In this document: positions 21,221-32,483 of the stretch, in pieces
Layout: the number at the start of each line of letters is the position of its first letter
Numbering within the stretch: the stretch's first letter is position 1
Position numbers and translations under genes: made by a program
The notes under the pieces: model-generated
Told to the model about the DNA's origin: nothing
The model's database searches: none
The model's input: the letters and a program-made list of their open reading frames with translations, nothing else
From: Vishniacozyma victoriae
Lineage: Eukaryota > Basidiomycota > Tremellomycetes > Tremellales > Bulleribasidiaceae
Reading direction: 5' to 3'
DNA: 64,000 nucleotides
NCBI GenBank assembly: GCA_017654735.1
Contig: JADPYG010000088.1
Coordinates: forward strand, 1,922,001-1,986,000

Positions 21221-22576
21221 ATGGCATCTTCTTCCTCTTCTACACCACCCGGCATACATGTCCATCCGCACGCTACCCATATTCAACGGGACCCGCCGAC
21301 TGTAGATGATGCCGGGGCTGTTGAGGATCATGATTATGAGAGTTTACCGGTTGGAGCTGGATGGGGAGTAAATATGATGGCTGGTGCTATGGTGAGTTGA
21401 TCCGCAACGATGCTTGTTGTGGTGATATGAATCAGAGCTAATGAATCAGGCAGGTATTTCTGAACATGCAGCTATCTTCCCTGTCGACTCTATCAAAGTA
21501 TGTCCAGATTTGAAAAAGAATGACAAAATGCTAATGGTAGACCCGGATGCAAGTCCTCCCTTCTCTCCACCCAACGCAACTCCTAAACCTATCATCAACA
21601 ACAGCATCAGGGTCCGCTCCACGTCCACCACCAGTCCTCACGACATTTTCTCAACACCTCCGATCCGTTTCGACAGGAGAGGGAATCAGGTCGCTATGGC
21701 GAGGCGTGGCCTCTGTTATTCTCGGAGCTGGACCCGCTCATGCGGCTCATTTTGGAATGTACGAATTCATCAGGGAGATCAGTGGTGGACGTGAAGTCGG
21801 GTGGTGGGGTGTTGGTGGGACTGGTACGTCATTTCGAATCAAGTTTGGGCAAATAATTGACTTCTAGCACTAGCTGGAGCAGCGGCTACCATCACTTCTG
21901 ACGCTTTAATGAATCCTTTCGATGGTAAGCTATCTACTACGCCTTTTTGTTAAATCCCTAACAAGTAGTCATCAAGCAACGTATGCAAATCCGCAATTCT
22001 CCCCACCGTACAGTCATGGCCTGTGCTCGATCCGTTTACCGCGCCGAAGGTCTCGCCGCATTCTACGTATCCTACCCGACTACCATCACCATGACCGTCC
22101 CCTTTACTGCGGTCCAGTTCTCAGCGTACGAATTCCTTAAAGGCGTCTTGAACCCAGATGGAGGATACAGTCCCATGACGCATGTTACGGCTGGTGGTAT
22201 CGCAGGAGGTATCGCTGCCGCGGTCACTACACCTTTAGATGTTGCAAAAGTGAGCCCTTCCTTAATACAGTCAGAGAGGAAGCTGATGGATAGACCCTAC
22301 TTCAAACCAGAGGATCGTCGACAGATGAGAGAATACGAAAAGCCAAAGGAATGGCAGAGGCATTACGAATTATCAGGGAACGAGATGGATGGAAGGGATT
22401 GAGGAGAGGAATGGGACCAAGGGTCATGACTGTTGCTCCATCCACCGCAATCTCATGGTTGAGTTACGAGTTCTTCAGTATGTTCACCACCCCTCCACAT
22501 TAGATTACGCTAACAGGTTGCAGAGGTTCTCATTCGTCAAAATGGTATCATGCCAGAAACGGGACAAGCTGTCTAG
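21221..22576 (+). CDS. MRS4: mitoferrin-like mitochondrial carrier (MRS3/MRS4)
   Basis: Seven exons, about 370 residues. The three carrier signatures are all visible: FPVDSIKTRM, NPFDVIKQRM and TPLDVAKTLL (PxDxxK), each starting a repeat of about 100 residues with two membrane helices. Between the first helices are MMAGAMAGISEHAAIFP and GAGPAHAAHFGMYEF; the GxxAHxxxF-type stretch and the TPLDVAKT third signature fit the MRS3/4 iron carriers of the inner membrane. These import ferrous iron for heme and Fe-S synthesis. A Pro/Ser-rich loop of about 40 residues after the first signature is longer than in yeast. The iron specificity is inferred from family. Confidence 0.85.
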
Positions 22577-23023
22577 AAAGCATAACGAATCACCATGGAT
22601 CCGAGTGTCGAGAAAAGGCATAGAATAGGAGAAGGGCCACATAATTCGATATAGATCTTGCAGTGATGTACACATGGACCCCTTGCTTACACTGGATTTC
22701 CACGTGTGGGGATCTTGTCATCTCTGACTTTTCTTTCAGCTCTGGTCCCTTCTCCGTGAACAACGATCAAGATGATTGCCTCCACCACTCAGAAGAACAT
22801 AGTGACCGAGGCCGAGTCAAGTGCTCGCGCAGTTTACCATTCCGCGGAACTTGCTTGAGGCCGACGGTCATGAGGTGGAGGTTGAGTTGAGTGACCTCCA
22901 CTTTGTGCCTGGGTTCTGGTGGGTCGCCGTAGGCCTCAGAACACCATATAAAGAGCTGATGTCAACGTCAACTTAGATATCATTCACTCCCACTACTATA
23001 CACTCAAGGTCAAACTTACCAAA
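22577..23023. other. promoter of the aryl-alcohol dehydrogenase
   Basis: A 447-base interval. A TATAAA at 22947-22952 lies 77 bases before the ATG at 23024, a plausible TATA box. No gene seen. Confidence 0.45.
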
Positions 23024-24630
23024 ATGGCACCATCTAGACAGATCCCTACCGAGTCTTCCTCGTACACCCCCTCTGGCGAGGGACAGCGAGGGATGGCAGA
23101 TATCTTTGCTCCTGCTCCTGAACCCAAGTCCGAGTTGGCAAAGTATAGGCTTCTAGCTCCCAAGTGTGGATGTGAGTCCTCTTTCCCTTGTTCAGTCCAG
23201 GCAAATGCCGAGTACTTATGTGTAGTGCGAGTCTCTCCTCTCTGCATTGGAGCTATGTCTGTGGGAGATCAGTGGAAGGGGTTCATGGGCAATGGAATGA
23301 ACTATGATGAAGCCGAGAAGTACTTGGATACCTACTACGAAATGGGTGGTAACGTAGGTGGATCCTTTGACATCTAAACCCAATACTAATAGGCAGTTCA
23401 TCGATACCGCCAACAACTATCAAGGTATTTCCACCGGGCCTCTCTGAGGATGCAAGCTGACCGACAGACGAGCAGTCTGAGGTGATCATCGGTGATTGGA
23501 TGGCCAAGCGAAAGATCCGAGATGAGATCGTCCTCGCTACGTACGTCCTACTCCACACAAAGAGACACACCTAACTAATGATCAGCAAATACACCACCCC
23601 TTACGTCGACAACAAGGAAGGCAAATTCTCCGGAATCCAAGTCAACTATGGCGGTAACCACAAGAAATCCCTCAAGCACTCGCTCGAGGCCTCTTTGGTC
23701 AAGTTGAAGACCGATTACATTGATATCCTCTATGTTCACTGGTGGGATTACTCTACGCCCATCGAGGAGGTCATGCTTTCCTTGAACGATGTCGTGAGGT
23801 CTGGAAAGGTCTTGTACCTCGGTGTATCGGACACTCCTGCTTGGATCGTTGCGCAGGCCAACGAATATGCCAGGTCTCACGGTCTTGCTCAGTTTGTCGT
23901 CTAGTACGTACTGTTCAACGAGTCATGGCAAGTCGCTGATTCCTAGCCAAGGACAATGGAATCTATCCGCTCGAGACTTTGAGAGAGACGTCCTCCCAAT
24001 GTGCCGAGCAAATGGTATGGGTGTCGGTACGTCTCGTCCACTTGCTTCTTTTGCTGTGCTGATTAGCAGCACCATGGGGAGTCATGGGTTCCGGTCACTT
24101 CAAGTCACCTAAGGAACTCGAAGAGAGGGGTAAATCCATCCGAGGAGGTGCCGGACCCTCAGAAAATCAAGTCAAGGTCTGCAAAGCTCTTCAGGAGGTC
24201 GCAGATGAGGTCGGCTCTGGTACCCACCTTGCCCACAGTATGTCCTCATACCACTCCTTGAGATATGCTGACGAGTAGTCGCAATGGCATGGGCAAGGCA
24301 GCAGTACCCATACTCCTTCCCAATCATTGGAGGAGTCAAGATCGACCACCTCAAGTCCAACGCCGAGGTACGCCCCTGATCCCTTGAACTGACCGGTAGC
24401 TGATGATAAGTCTCTCAAGATCACCTTATCTTCTGAGCAGCTTGAGAAGCTCAATAAGGCTGCCCCGTTCAACCCCGGTTTCCCAGCTGCATTCTTCGGA
24501 AGTGATCCCCATTACCGGGCTGAGGGCAAGCCTGATTCGGCTCTTCTCAATGTCGTACGTCGCTCCCTCTCAATACGAATTTTATGCTGATTCACAGGCT
24601 GGTCACTTGAGGTTTGTCAACCACCCCTAA
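23024..24630 (+). CDS. aryl-alcohol dehydrogenase-like aldo/keto reductase
   Basis: About ten exons and about 385 residues, starting at the ATG at 23024. It has the AKR landmarks: VSPLCIGAMSVGDQW, FIDTANNYQ (Asp and Tyr of the catalytic tetrad), YIDILYVHWWD (His), SDTPAWIV, and the C-terminal FPIIGGVKIDHLKSN that binds NADP. The DTANNYQ and WWDYSTPIEEVM forms are characteristic of the fungal AAD (aryl-alcohol dehydrogenase) family, cytosolic enzymes reducing aromatic and other aldehydes. The true substrate is unknown. It has a recognisable TATA box, unlike most neighbours, fitting inducible expression. Confidence 0.85.
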
Positions 24631-25216
24631 GTCCGGCAATGCCATCAGGAGGCAGAAACAGTATGCGGAAGGAGTGAAGGCTATATGTACATGCAACAGT
24701 GATTCGGCAGAAGCAAGTTTCGCTCGCGAGTCGCACTACATATTCATAGATTCTCCGACTTACTGATAATCAAGCTCGTCCCAACTTCATCTATATTAAG
24801 CTGCCATCTGGATTACACACATGCACACCGTACGTCATTTATAGGTTGATCGTGCCTGATCGTCAAATTCCATTGGCGAGAATGTCTTTATTTGCCATGA
24901 TGTGTGTAATACAACGATTGTGATTGGCTAGTGGCCTCAGATTGCCTGGATCACAGATCGATCCACATCTATATCGAGCACCGTCTATACAGAACGTGGA
25001 CTGGAGCTGTGTAATGCATGTGCTCTGATTGGCTCTTGATTAATCAGAGCGGCGGCGCCTTCGGCTTCGTACACGCTCTACGATCCGGGCAGGATCTTGC
25101 TATATATGGCTGCAGACCCTTCCTTTGGAGGGCTCATGCCCTGTCCATACTCGATCTTCTAACCCATCCATCACACCACAGGCCTCTCTTACGTGTCTCA
25201 CCCATCACGATCCACA
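24631..25216. other. CCC1 promoter region
   Basis: A 586-base interval holding two ATTGG (CCAAT reverse) pentamers at 24923-24927 and 25028-25032, an inverted repeat at 25022-25050, and a TATATAT at 25101-25107, about 110 bases before the CCC1 start. Confidence 0.45.
25022..25050. promoter_or_regulatory. inverted repeat with CCAAT box upstream of CCC1
   Basis: The arms GCTCTGATT (25022-25030) and AATCAGAGC (25042-25050) are perfect reverse complements with an 11-base spacer. The left arm runs into ATTGG, the reverse of CCAAT, and the right arm overlaps the palindrome TGATTAATCA (25037-25046). In ascomycetes the CCAAT complex plus the bZIP factor HapX controls the vacuolar iron importer gene; a similar role here is inference. 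Confidence 0.4.
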
Positions 25217-26347
25217 ATGCCCCAAGACGCTGTTCCACTTCCCAAACGATCCAACGTCAAGCCCACCTGCTGTTCATCCGGGGGCTGCGCCGGCAGCGCC
25301 TGCCCAGATCCTCAAGGTGGTACCGAGCTCGAACCACGATCAAGTATCATCTGGCCAATTGAAACTCGAATCGACGCTGAGCCAGTATGTGAAGCTGCTA
25401 CCCTCTTGCGTGAAAAGTGTTGCAAGCACGATACCAAGCCTGAGCGGCAATTGGTATCAGGAGATATGGTGCGTGATATGTAGGTTCACCTATCCAGGTA
25501 CAGTCACATCATACTGACATGCAGTATCATCGGTCTGAGTGATGGTCTTATGGTTCCATTTGCCCTCACTGCTGGTCTATCATCTCTCGGCACATCAAAG
25601 CTTGTGTATCAAGGAGGACTCGCGGAACTTGTGGCCGGTGCTATCTCGATGGGAGTGGGGTGAGTCAAGCCCATCTATATCCCTTCACCTTCATCTCCAC
25701 GCACTCATCCAACTTCATCTTGAATGACATTCAGACTGACTCCTCAGTGGGTTCCTCTCAGCTCAGAGTGAACAGAGTATCTATCGGTATCGCGATCGAG
25801 TCCTTGCCGGAAAGTGGCGTACCGCCTGTCCTTCCGAAGTCTCCCGGAAGGTTCAAGAACTACTAGGGCCTTATGGTGTATCCGAGACCACATGCGCACT
25901 GGTAGGGCATGATCTCGCCTCGACCAACACCGGTTCCACTAACGATAACTCGGAGGGTATCGCCGAATTCACCCTCAATGTCGAAGAAGGATTGACTGTA
26001 ATACCTACCAAGAGATTAATCATGTCGGCTTTGACTATCGGTCTTTCGTACTTCATAGGAGGACTTGTCCCTATTATACCATACTTCTGCGTCCCCAATG
26101 CCACTACAGGTCTTTATTGGTCAATAGTGAGTAGGCGACAAGCTACGATCAATTGGCAACAATGACTGATACACAGCTCGCAACTGGCATTGTCTTGATA
26201 CTATTCGGTATCGCCAAATCTTGGTTCACTGGTGCAGCAACTGGAGCTTTGGGTCTGGCTTGGGGTGCTATCTCCACCCTGGCCGTCGGTGGGGCAGCTG
26301 CAGCTGCGTCTTATGGAATTGTACGGGCGTTAGAGCTGGCGCCATAG
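25217..26347 (+). CDS. CCC1: CCC1/VIT1-type vacuolar iron transporter
   Basis: Four exons, about 320 residues, from the ATG at 25217. The N-terminus has a Cys-rich stretch (CCSSGGCAGSAC) and then the cytosolic part. The core begins RDIIIGLSDGLMVPFALTAG, the first helix signature of the VIT/CCC1 family, followed by GGLAELVAGAISMGVGGFLS, whose Glu and Gly pattern is conserved. A soluble metal-binding loop and three further membrane helices follow (MSALTIGLSYFIGGLVPIIP and the last exon). CCC1 moves ferrous iron and manganese into the vacuole. The reading frame is continuous across the three introns. Mitoferrin lies one gene upstream. Confidence 0.9.
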
Positions 26348-26590
26348 GCGTTGTAGATGGACGTTTGTACAGTCTTGTAAAGATTCTGCAGAGCAGAAGC
26401 ATCATACAGTAGATGAGTGAGTAAATGAGTGAGCATGTACTCTACGATGAGAACGAATACATGCAAACGAAAGTGATACAAGCCATACAATCTTGATCGT
26501 AGTCGTGAAGCGCATTTCTATATGATACAGAGCGAAAAAGCCTCTCTTCGTAATCCGAGAGCAGTATCGACTGTCAGCTGATACTCTCTC

Positions 26591-27588
26591 TCAGCCCTTC
26601 AGGCCGAACCATCCTCTTTTCTCATCCTGCTTGACCCCACCCACACTCGTCCACTTGCCGTGATTCTTCTTCGGCAGCCGATTCGAATTCTCTCCTTCCC
26701 ACTCATCATCTTCAAACCACTGTTCCATGGCTCTATCCTCTTTACTCAGATTACCCCGTTTCTTGACTCCTCCCTCCTTATCAAGAACCTCCCCACTCCC
26801 ATTCTCTAATGGATGAGGAGCATCCCCTTGAATCGATAAGTATGCCTTGCCGACCCCGGGGTCGACAGTCTTGGTGACCAGCTGAAATCGTTTCACGGCT
26901 CTTTCTTCTGCTCTCCTTTTGTCTTCCTCGGGTGTCGTCTCGGTGATTTGGTTGAGTTGAGATGTGGGTAATTTGCGCTGAGAGATAATTATCGTTTTAC
27001 GAGTTTGCAAGATCCTAGGATTGGTTGAGAGCGCTGTAGGAGGAAGCTTGTTTAGAGAGAGGAGTTCATGGGGCTGTGATGTCAGCTTGATCGTGTGCAA
27101 TGGCTGAGTCAGCTTACATCGGCTGCGTATCGCCTTGCTATTGTCAAGACTGTATCGGCTTTCGAGACTGTATGTCGGATCTCCACCATTTCCTCTTCTT
27201 CCTTCTCCTCCTTATTTCCACTTCCTGGTTGATCGCCTTGCTCGGCAGATGGCGATTGTGGTCGATGAGCTTCGTCCTGGCGTTCTGATCCCTGATCTCC
27301 CTCCAATTCTAGGTCGTCGACTTCATCGTCCTCGGCATCAAACATTACATCCCCGCCATCCCTATCTAGCGCTTCCCACTCCTGAGCTCTTCTCCCCTTG
27401 ATAACCCTCGACTCGCCATCTCGTGTTGTAAGATCGCCACATCGAAGACATGGGACGTATTCACGTAATCTTGGATTATTCCTTATACAAGCGGGACAAA
27501 TTGGTGTTTTGCAGCATGGTGGAACGAACGATTGTCGTAGCGTCGATGGTGTGAGCTGTGATGAGCATGTTTGGCAGAAAGTTGTCAT
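26591..27588 (-). CDS. zinc-finger plus LysM domain protein, cytosolic
   Basis: Two exons, about 317 residues. It starts MTTFCQTCSSQ with CxxC, then PPCCKTPICPACI and VPCLRCGD, giving four Cys pairs in the first 55 residues. An acidic linker follows, then IRHTVSKADTVLTIARRY and PHELLSLNKL, a classic LysM domain split by the single intron. The C-terminus is charged and disordered. There is no signal peptide, so this is an intracellular LysM protein rather than a chitin-binding effector. Intracellular LysM proteins with similar N-terminal Cys motifs occur in other fungi, but the function is not known to me. Confidence 0.75.
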
Positions 27589-28114
27589 TTTCTGTTGCGA
27601 CCGTTAAAGAAGTCAGACTTTACAGGTCATCATCGGTGGTCGTCTGGAGTGGAGGTGCCGATTCACAGTAGGCAAGCGAGTTCACGTGATTGAAGGTTAG
27701 GCCTGCGATCGACGCAGCCGGCCCGGCAAAAGCGGCAAGATTGAAGATTGGCGTTAATATGTGCCACAGTGCCAAAAGCGGTAAAAGAGCCAAAGCGTGT
27801 CATTCGAATTGATTGTCCCTGAATTGCTTTTTGAGCTCGTGGCGCACTGCATTCTCATCCCGTACAGAAGAGCAGTCTACTCTGCGGCACTCTTTACATC
27901 CTACACCTATTCGGCAGTAGTGTAACGATAGATTCGCAAGTATCACCACCGCCTCTTTCGGTTCTCCTTTCATTAGTCGACTCCACGAGAGAATCTACTC
28001 CGATTATAAACGTAGCTCGGATCGACCTCGAACCCTGCACTTTTGACCCTTTTTGTCATATCCTCCACCAAAAGCTTTCACCTATAGCATCAGTCAAACG
28101 ACAAACATACCAGG
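27589..28114. other. divergent promoter, LysM and Ser-rich membrane genes
   Basis: A 526-base interval with one CACGTG at 27683-27688 and C/T-rich leaders before the right-hand gene. I see no gene. Confidence 0.4.
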
Positions 28115-29825
28115 ATGCCAGCACAATATCAACGAGTCAAGCGTCAGGACCCCGCATCTTCCGAGGCGGCTGCTACATCTGAAGCTCCTGCGGCTTCTTC
28201 GGCAGCTCCTGCCTCGAGCGAAGCTGCCGCTACTTCTGCAGCTCCTTCTTCTCAAGGTAAGTCCACATCCCGCCTTGTCGCAGAGCGACATCGTGTAACC
28301 CATTAGAACCTGCCCCCGCTTCATCAGAAACCCCACAATCCCAATCCTCTCCTACCGCATCTGATACTCCAGCCCCCTCTACCTCTGCTTCTACTCAACC
28401 TCAACCGTCGTCGACCACGCCTGACCAAACTTCTTCAGCTGCGCCGCAGAGTAGCTCTAACCCTCCTCAATCAAGCTCCGCTGCTCCTCCTCAATCCTCG
28501 AGTGCTGCACCAACCACTTCCCAGCAGCCCCAGCCATCTTCGACTACTGTGACAACCGTCATTTCGTCTGTCGCTCCCTCGTCTTCTGCCGCCCCTGAGC
28601 AATCAAGGTAAGTATTTTCAAAACCCTCTGTCTATGCACGAGCTGATAAACTAGCGCACCACAGTCATCGACCATCACCACCACAGTCCCTCCCGCTAGT
28701 TCAAGTGCTGCTGCCGCAAGCTCAGCTGTAGCCGACTCAAGCTCCGCCGCGGGCCAGGCCAGGTACGCCTCATTTCGTTGACTATCGGACATTCCGCTGA
28801 CTTTACAGTACATCCACACTCTTTGTGACCCCATCGTCGACCGGTGCCAGCTCTATCGCATCAATTTCCACACCAACTGATCTCACTGCCTCTTCGGCCG
28901 TTGGTGTCGCTACTACCGAAGCAGATGGACGTGTCACGACCGTCACTCCATCATCTTTCGCCTCTACAATCGTGACCACATCCGGCGGTCAGGTTCACAC
29001 CGTCACCGTCAATGTCCACAATCCTTCGGGCGCTCTCGATAGTGGAAACCGAGGCGGTGGAGGAGGCAGTTCCTTCTTCAACAACACTGGTGCCGTTGCA
29101 GGTGTCTTTGTTGTCGTTGGACTAGTCGTCGTCGGTGTTGCTTTCGCCCTTGGTCTGCTATGTTTCCGAAGAAGGCGAAGGCAGAGGCTCGATCGAGAAG
29201 TCACTGCTGCCGCCATTGCTGCTTCGCACAACTCTGGCCGCTCGCCTCTTGACGAAGATGCCGATGTTAGCTCCGGAGGTCCGCATACTTCCGAGTCTTA
29301 CCCTTCGAGCGCCGACCAGCCAATGGCTCAATACAACAACTACGGTGCTTCTTACGGTAATGCTGGCGGTTACGACGCTTATGGCGCTGCTGGTGCCGCT
29401 GCTGCTGGTGGAGCCGCTGGAGCCGCATACGGTCAACATCAAGGTCAATACAGCGATGCACCAGGCGAGTACGGAGGTCAACAGGGCGCCTATGATCAGG
29501 CCGGAGGATACTCTGACCAGAATTATGGCAACCAGAACTACGACAATGGACAATATGCACCCGCCCACGCCGACGGAGGCGCATACTACTTCGACCCAAG
29601 AGAAGCTGGAAACTACCAAGATCTACCCAGCTCTCAGCAACCACTTTCGCCTCAGCAGTACGACGACCCATATGCCGGGTATCAGCATTACGATGATAAC
29701 TACGGAAATGGTAGTGCGGACAATACTCCTATGGAGAGGGAGAACCCATTACATGTAAGCCAATCATGCGCTTATCCTCTTACAAAGCTGATTATCAGGT
29801 CGCCAATCCATCGGGCCATCGGTAA
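28115..29825 (+). CDS. Ser/Thr-rich single-pass membrane protein
   Basis: Five exons, about 510 residues. The first about 300 residues are Ser/Ala/Pro/Thr-rich, as in heavily O-mannosylated wall-anchored ectodomains. A single membrane span (GAVAGVFVVVGLVVVGVAFA, then LGLLCF) is followed by a basic stop RRRRRQR and a Gly/Tyr/Gln-rich cytosolic tail. The layout resembles Mid2/Wsc-type surface sensors, but no WSC or other named domain is visible. The first ATG gives no signal peptide: it starts MPAQYQRVKRQ, and KR could be a Kex2 site. A missing upstream exon or a signal-anchor topology is possible. Function unknown. Confidence 0.7.
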
Positions 29826-30050
29826 TTTCTTCTCGGCACGACTCCAGATTCAGTAGATAGGAAAACATAACATTGTATTGTAGCCAATCACGCTCATTTA
29901 GATCTCGGTTTCAGTTTCGGTATAGACTCATGTAGCTTAGACTGTCAATTATAGTTTGGGCGGGCGCTATTTTGGGAGGACTAGGAGCAATGAACATGCA
30001 CGATCGATGCATTTCTGAATCACTCCATTTACTTGTATCTACCTTGCCTA

Positions 30051-30577
30051 CTACAACTTGGAAGGGAAACCATTGGCGAAATGCCTCTTGACAAGCTGTG
30101 TCTTCTTGATGTCGACAGTCCCGCCTTCGCAGAGATTGGGGACCGCTCTGGCGAATGCTGTCGGTCAGCTTCGTTCCCAGAGAGTGTAAGTGGGCATACC
30201 TTGAAATGCATCACTAGCTGTGTGGACTGATCATCAGCTCGATCCGAAAAACAGAAAGACCACGTACACTTGAAAGCAGCCTCATCAGTGTACTGGAGGT
30301 CAGCTCACTCGGGAACGAGAACGTACCTCCTCGAAGACAACAAACTCGTTGGGCTTATTGGAATCGCTGACGATCTGATATTGTAGAGTATTAGGTTCCT
30401 TAGTCTGTACGTGCTCCATGACCTTGCCAACGTCTTATACAATGAGCTCATTCACGAAGAGTGACGTACAGGAGTTGAGCTCGTCAATCTTTCCTTCTTT
30501 TGCTTTGACAATTGCGACCTGTCATTGTTAGTCCCATGACTGCCTGCAGGAGGGAGACCTACGATGTGGAATCCCAT
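30051..30577 (-). CDS. ABM-domain (antibiotic biosynthesis monooxygenase-like) protein
   Basis: Six short exons give 109 residues, the size of a single ABM domain. It starts MGFHIVAIVKAKEGKIDELN, runs through EPNTLQYQIVSD and EFVVFEEYTDEAAFKSHTAS, then FARAVPNLCEGG. The beta-alpha-beta pattern with VxFExYxDxxAFxxH is that of ABM/YgiN-like dimeric ferredoxin-fold enzymes, often quinol or heme-linked monooxygenases. The substrate is unknown. Exons are as short as 8-9 codons. It is divergent from the D-amino-acid oxidase by 284 bases, so co-regulation is possible. Confidence 0.75.
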
Positions 30578-30861
30578 TTTGCTGATTTTAAGTAGAGTTG
30601 AAAACCTATTGAACAACTGACTGATGTATGTATACCCGTGATTACCGGGGTATGACGACTCCCTTTGGTGCAAGAAATCTATCGGACATTTCCGAACTTT
30701 AAGAGATAGGGTTGGCGAAAACAAGTAGAGAATCGCCAATGAAATCGCCAATCATCTCGAGGTCGACTCGAAAGCCAAGGTAGATAGGTTTATGCAAGCG
30801 TCCTTGACCTGCTTCTTGATACTTATTCTCACACTCATTGTCTAGACACAAAGAACGCAAG

Positions 30862-32138
30862 ATGGGTAAATACGATGTCGTGGTACTTGGTTCTGGCAGT
30901 AAGTCTCGCAAGCTTCGGTGGATATGTAGCTGAAATCAAAGTCCTCGGGTTGTCGGTAGCTATGGAATTGGTCGAGAAGGGCGTCAAAGTTGCAATTGTA
31001 GGAAGAGAGCTTCCTCAGGACCTCGATAGCGCCGGCTTCGCATCCCCCTGGGCGGTATGTATCTGCTCGCAAGTGACCCGAGACTGATGAGCAGGGCGCA
31101 AACTGGTCTGCGTATGCAGTGAACAAAGCTGAAGAAGAAAGAGAGAGAGCGACATTCCATCACTTCGACCGACTTGCCGAGACACATCCAGAATTGGTCA
31201 TAAGGACGCCGTTCCTTTATGTCGCAAGTCAAGATTTGTATGGTCAGGGATGGTGGAAGGACTTGGTCCGTAATGCAAGTCACAGATCATTACTGGGACT
31301 TGGGAGTGTTAATGATCAGTACCGTCGCGTTGACAAACCCGATCTACCTTCTGGCTGGAATCACGGTCTCGCATGGGAGGCATTCACTCTCAATGCTCCC
31401 CTTTACCTCAATTATATCGCTGATAAGCTCAAATCCCACGGTGTTCCATTTATCCGCCAAAGAGTCTCAGCACTGGACGAGGCGTACGAGATACCAGGAA
31501 TCGGTCCAGTCGATCTTGTAATCAATGCTACCGGTCTCGGTTCGCAGACATTGATCGGCGTTCAGGACTCTAAAGTGTTTCCAGCAAGGGGCCAGACTGT
31601 CTTAGTAAAAGCTCCAAATGTCAAGACGAATTACGGATGTCGAGATCAAAACTTCCTACCGAAAGGTGAATCCATGTATATCATCCCTCGCCCCTCAGAA
31701 GGACATGTCATTTTAGGAGGAACTTTCCTACCTAATGTATACTCGACACTGCCAGATATGGAAACTGCTGAAAGGATCTTGAAGAATGCATACAAACTCT
31801 GTCCAGCCTTGAGTAATGGGCAAGGATGGGAGAGGATTGAGGTTATTAAACATAATGTCGGACTAAGACCATGTAGGGAAGGCGGAGCTAGGATCGAGTT
31901 GGAAGAGAGGATCACTGGCGAAGGGAAACTGTTGCCTGCTAGTGTCAAGGGTAAAGCGAGAAAGGTGGGCGTTGTTCATGCATACGGGATTGGGCCCGCT
32001 GGGTGAGTTTGATTCTCTGTTTTTTTGCGTATCAGACTGATGAGTAGGTACCAAGCAAGTGCTGGAATTGGGAAGGAGGCCGCAGATCTGGCAATGGCGT
32101 ATCTTGCAAAGAATGGAAAGGTCTCGTCTAAACTATGA
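30862..32138 (+). CDS. DAO1: D-amino-acid oxidase, peroxisomal (PTS1 SKL)
   Basis: Four exons, about 380 residues. It begins [20 protein letters not shown], the FAD Rossmann motif GxGxxG, assembled across the first intron. FASPWAGANW is the conserved region after it. [14 protein letters not shown] is the second FAD motif, and the substrate-side stretches [12 protein letters not shown] and [11 protein letters not shown] (catalytic Arg) are present. The last residues are SKL, a canonical type 1 peroxisomal signal. The enzyme oxidises D-amino acids to keto acids, ammonia and hydrogen peroxide. The reading is secure; which D-amino acid it prefers cannot be told. Confidence 0.92.
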
Positions 32139-32186
32139 GCTCGGATATGTAGATATTCCCTGTCCGTCTCTAATGACTATCTCATC

Positions 32187-32483
32187 TTATCCCGTGACCT
32201 CGTCCACAAGTCTGAGATCAGCTAAAGCCCAAAGAGAAGCCAAAACATACTTATGTCCAGCCTCCTCAACCCCCTCTTCAACCTTCTGAGCACCCCTCTC
32301 GACAAGAGCCAAGACTTTCTGATTCTCCCTCTCGGCATAAACATCCCAACAATGAATAGCTAGTAGACCGATCATGATATCTCGATAGAGTCGGTACATG
32401 TTCAAGGAGATTGTAGTATCAAGGAACCATTCTTGGAGGAATGTTGCGGTCGATATAACGAGGGCTAGGAGTACGGCGCGCAT
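32187..32483 (-). CDS. small membrane protein, unknown
   Basis: From the ATG at 32483 the unspliced frame gives 98 residues. The N-terminus MRAVLLALVISTATFLQEW and the segment IMIGLLAIHCWDV look like two membrane helices; the rest is charged and helical. A 39-base GTATGT...GCTGATCTCAG intron near 32198-32236 would remove 13 codons without changing frame and give 85 residues. I do not recognise the family. It converges with the oxidase gene, only 48 bases apart. Confidence 0.5.
   Translation of the reverse strand: MRAVLLALVISTATFLQEWFLDTTISLNMYRLYRDIMIGLLAIHCWDVYAERENQKVLALVERGAQKVEEGVEEAGHKYVLASLWALADLRLVDEVTG

Noticed and set aside
25125..25517. A 130-codon frame overlapping the first exon of CCC1
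   Set aside because: It is a shadow frame; the other frame gives the Cys-rich N-terminus and splices directly into the CCC1 core.
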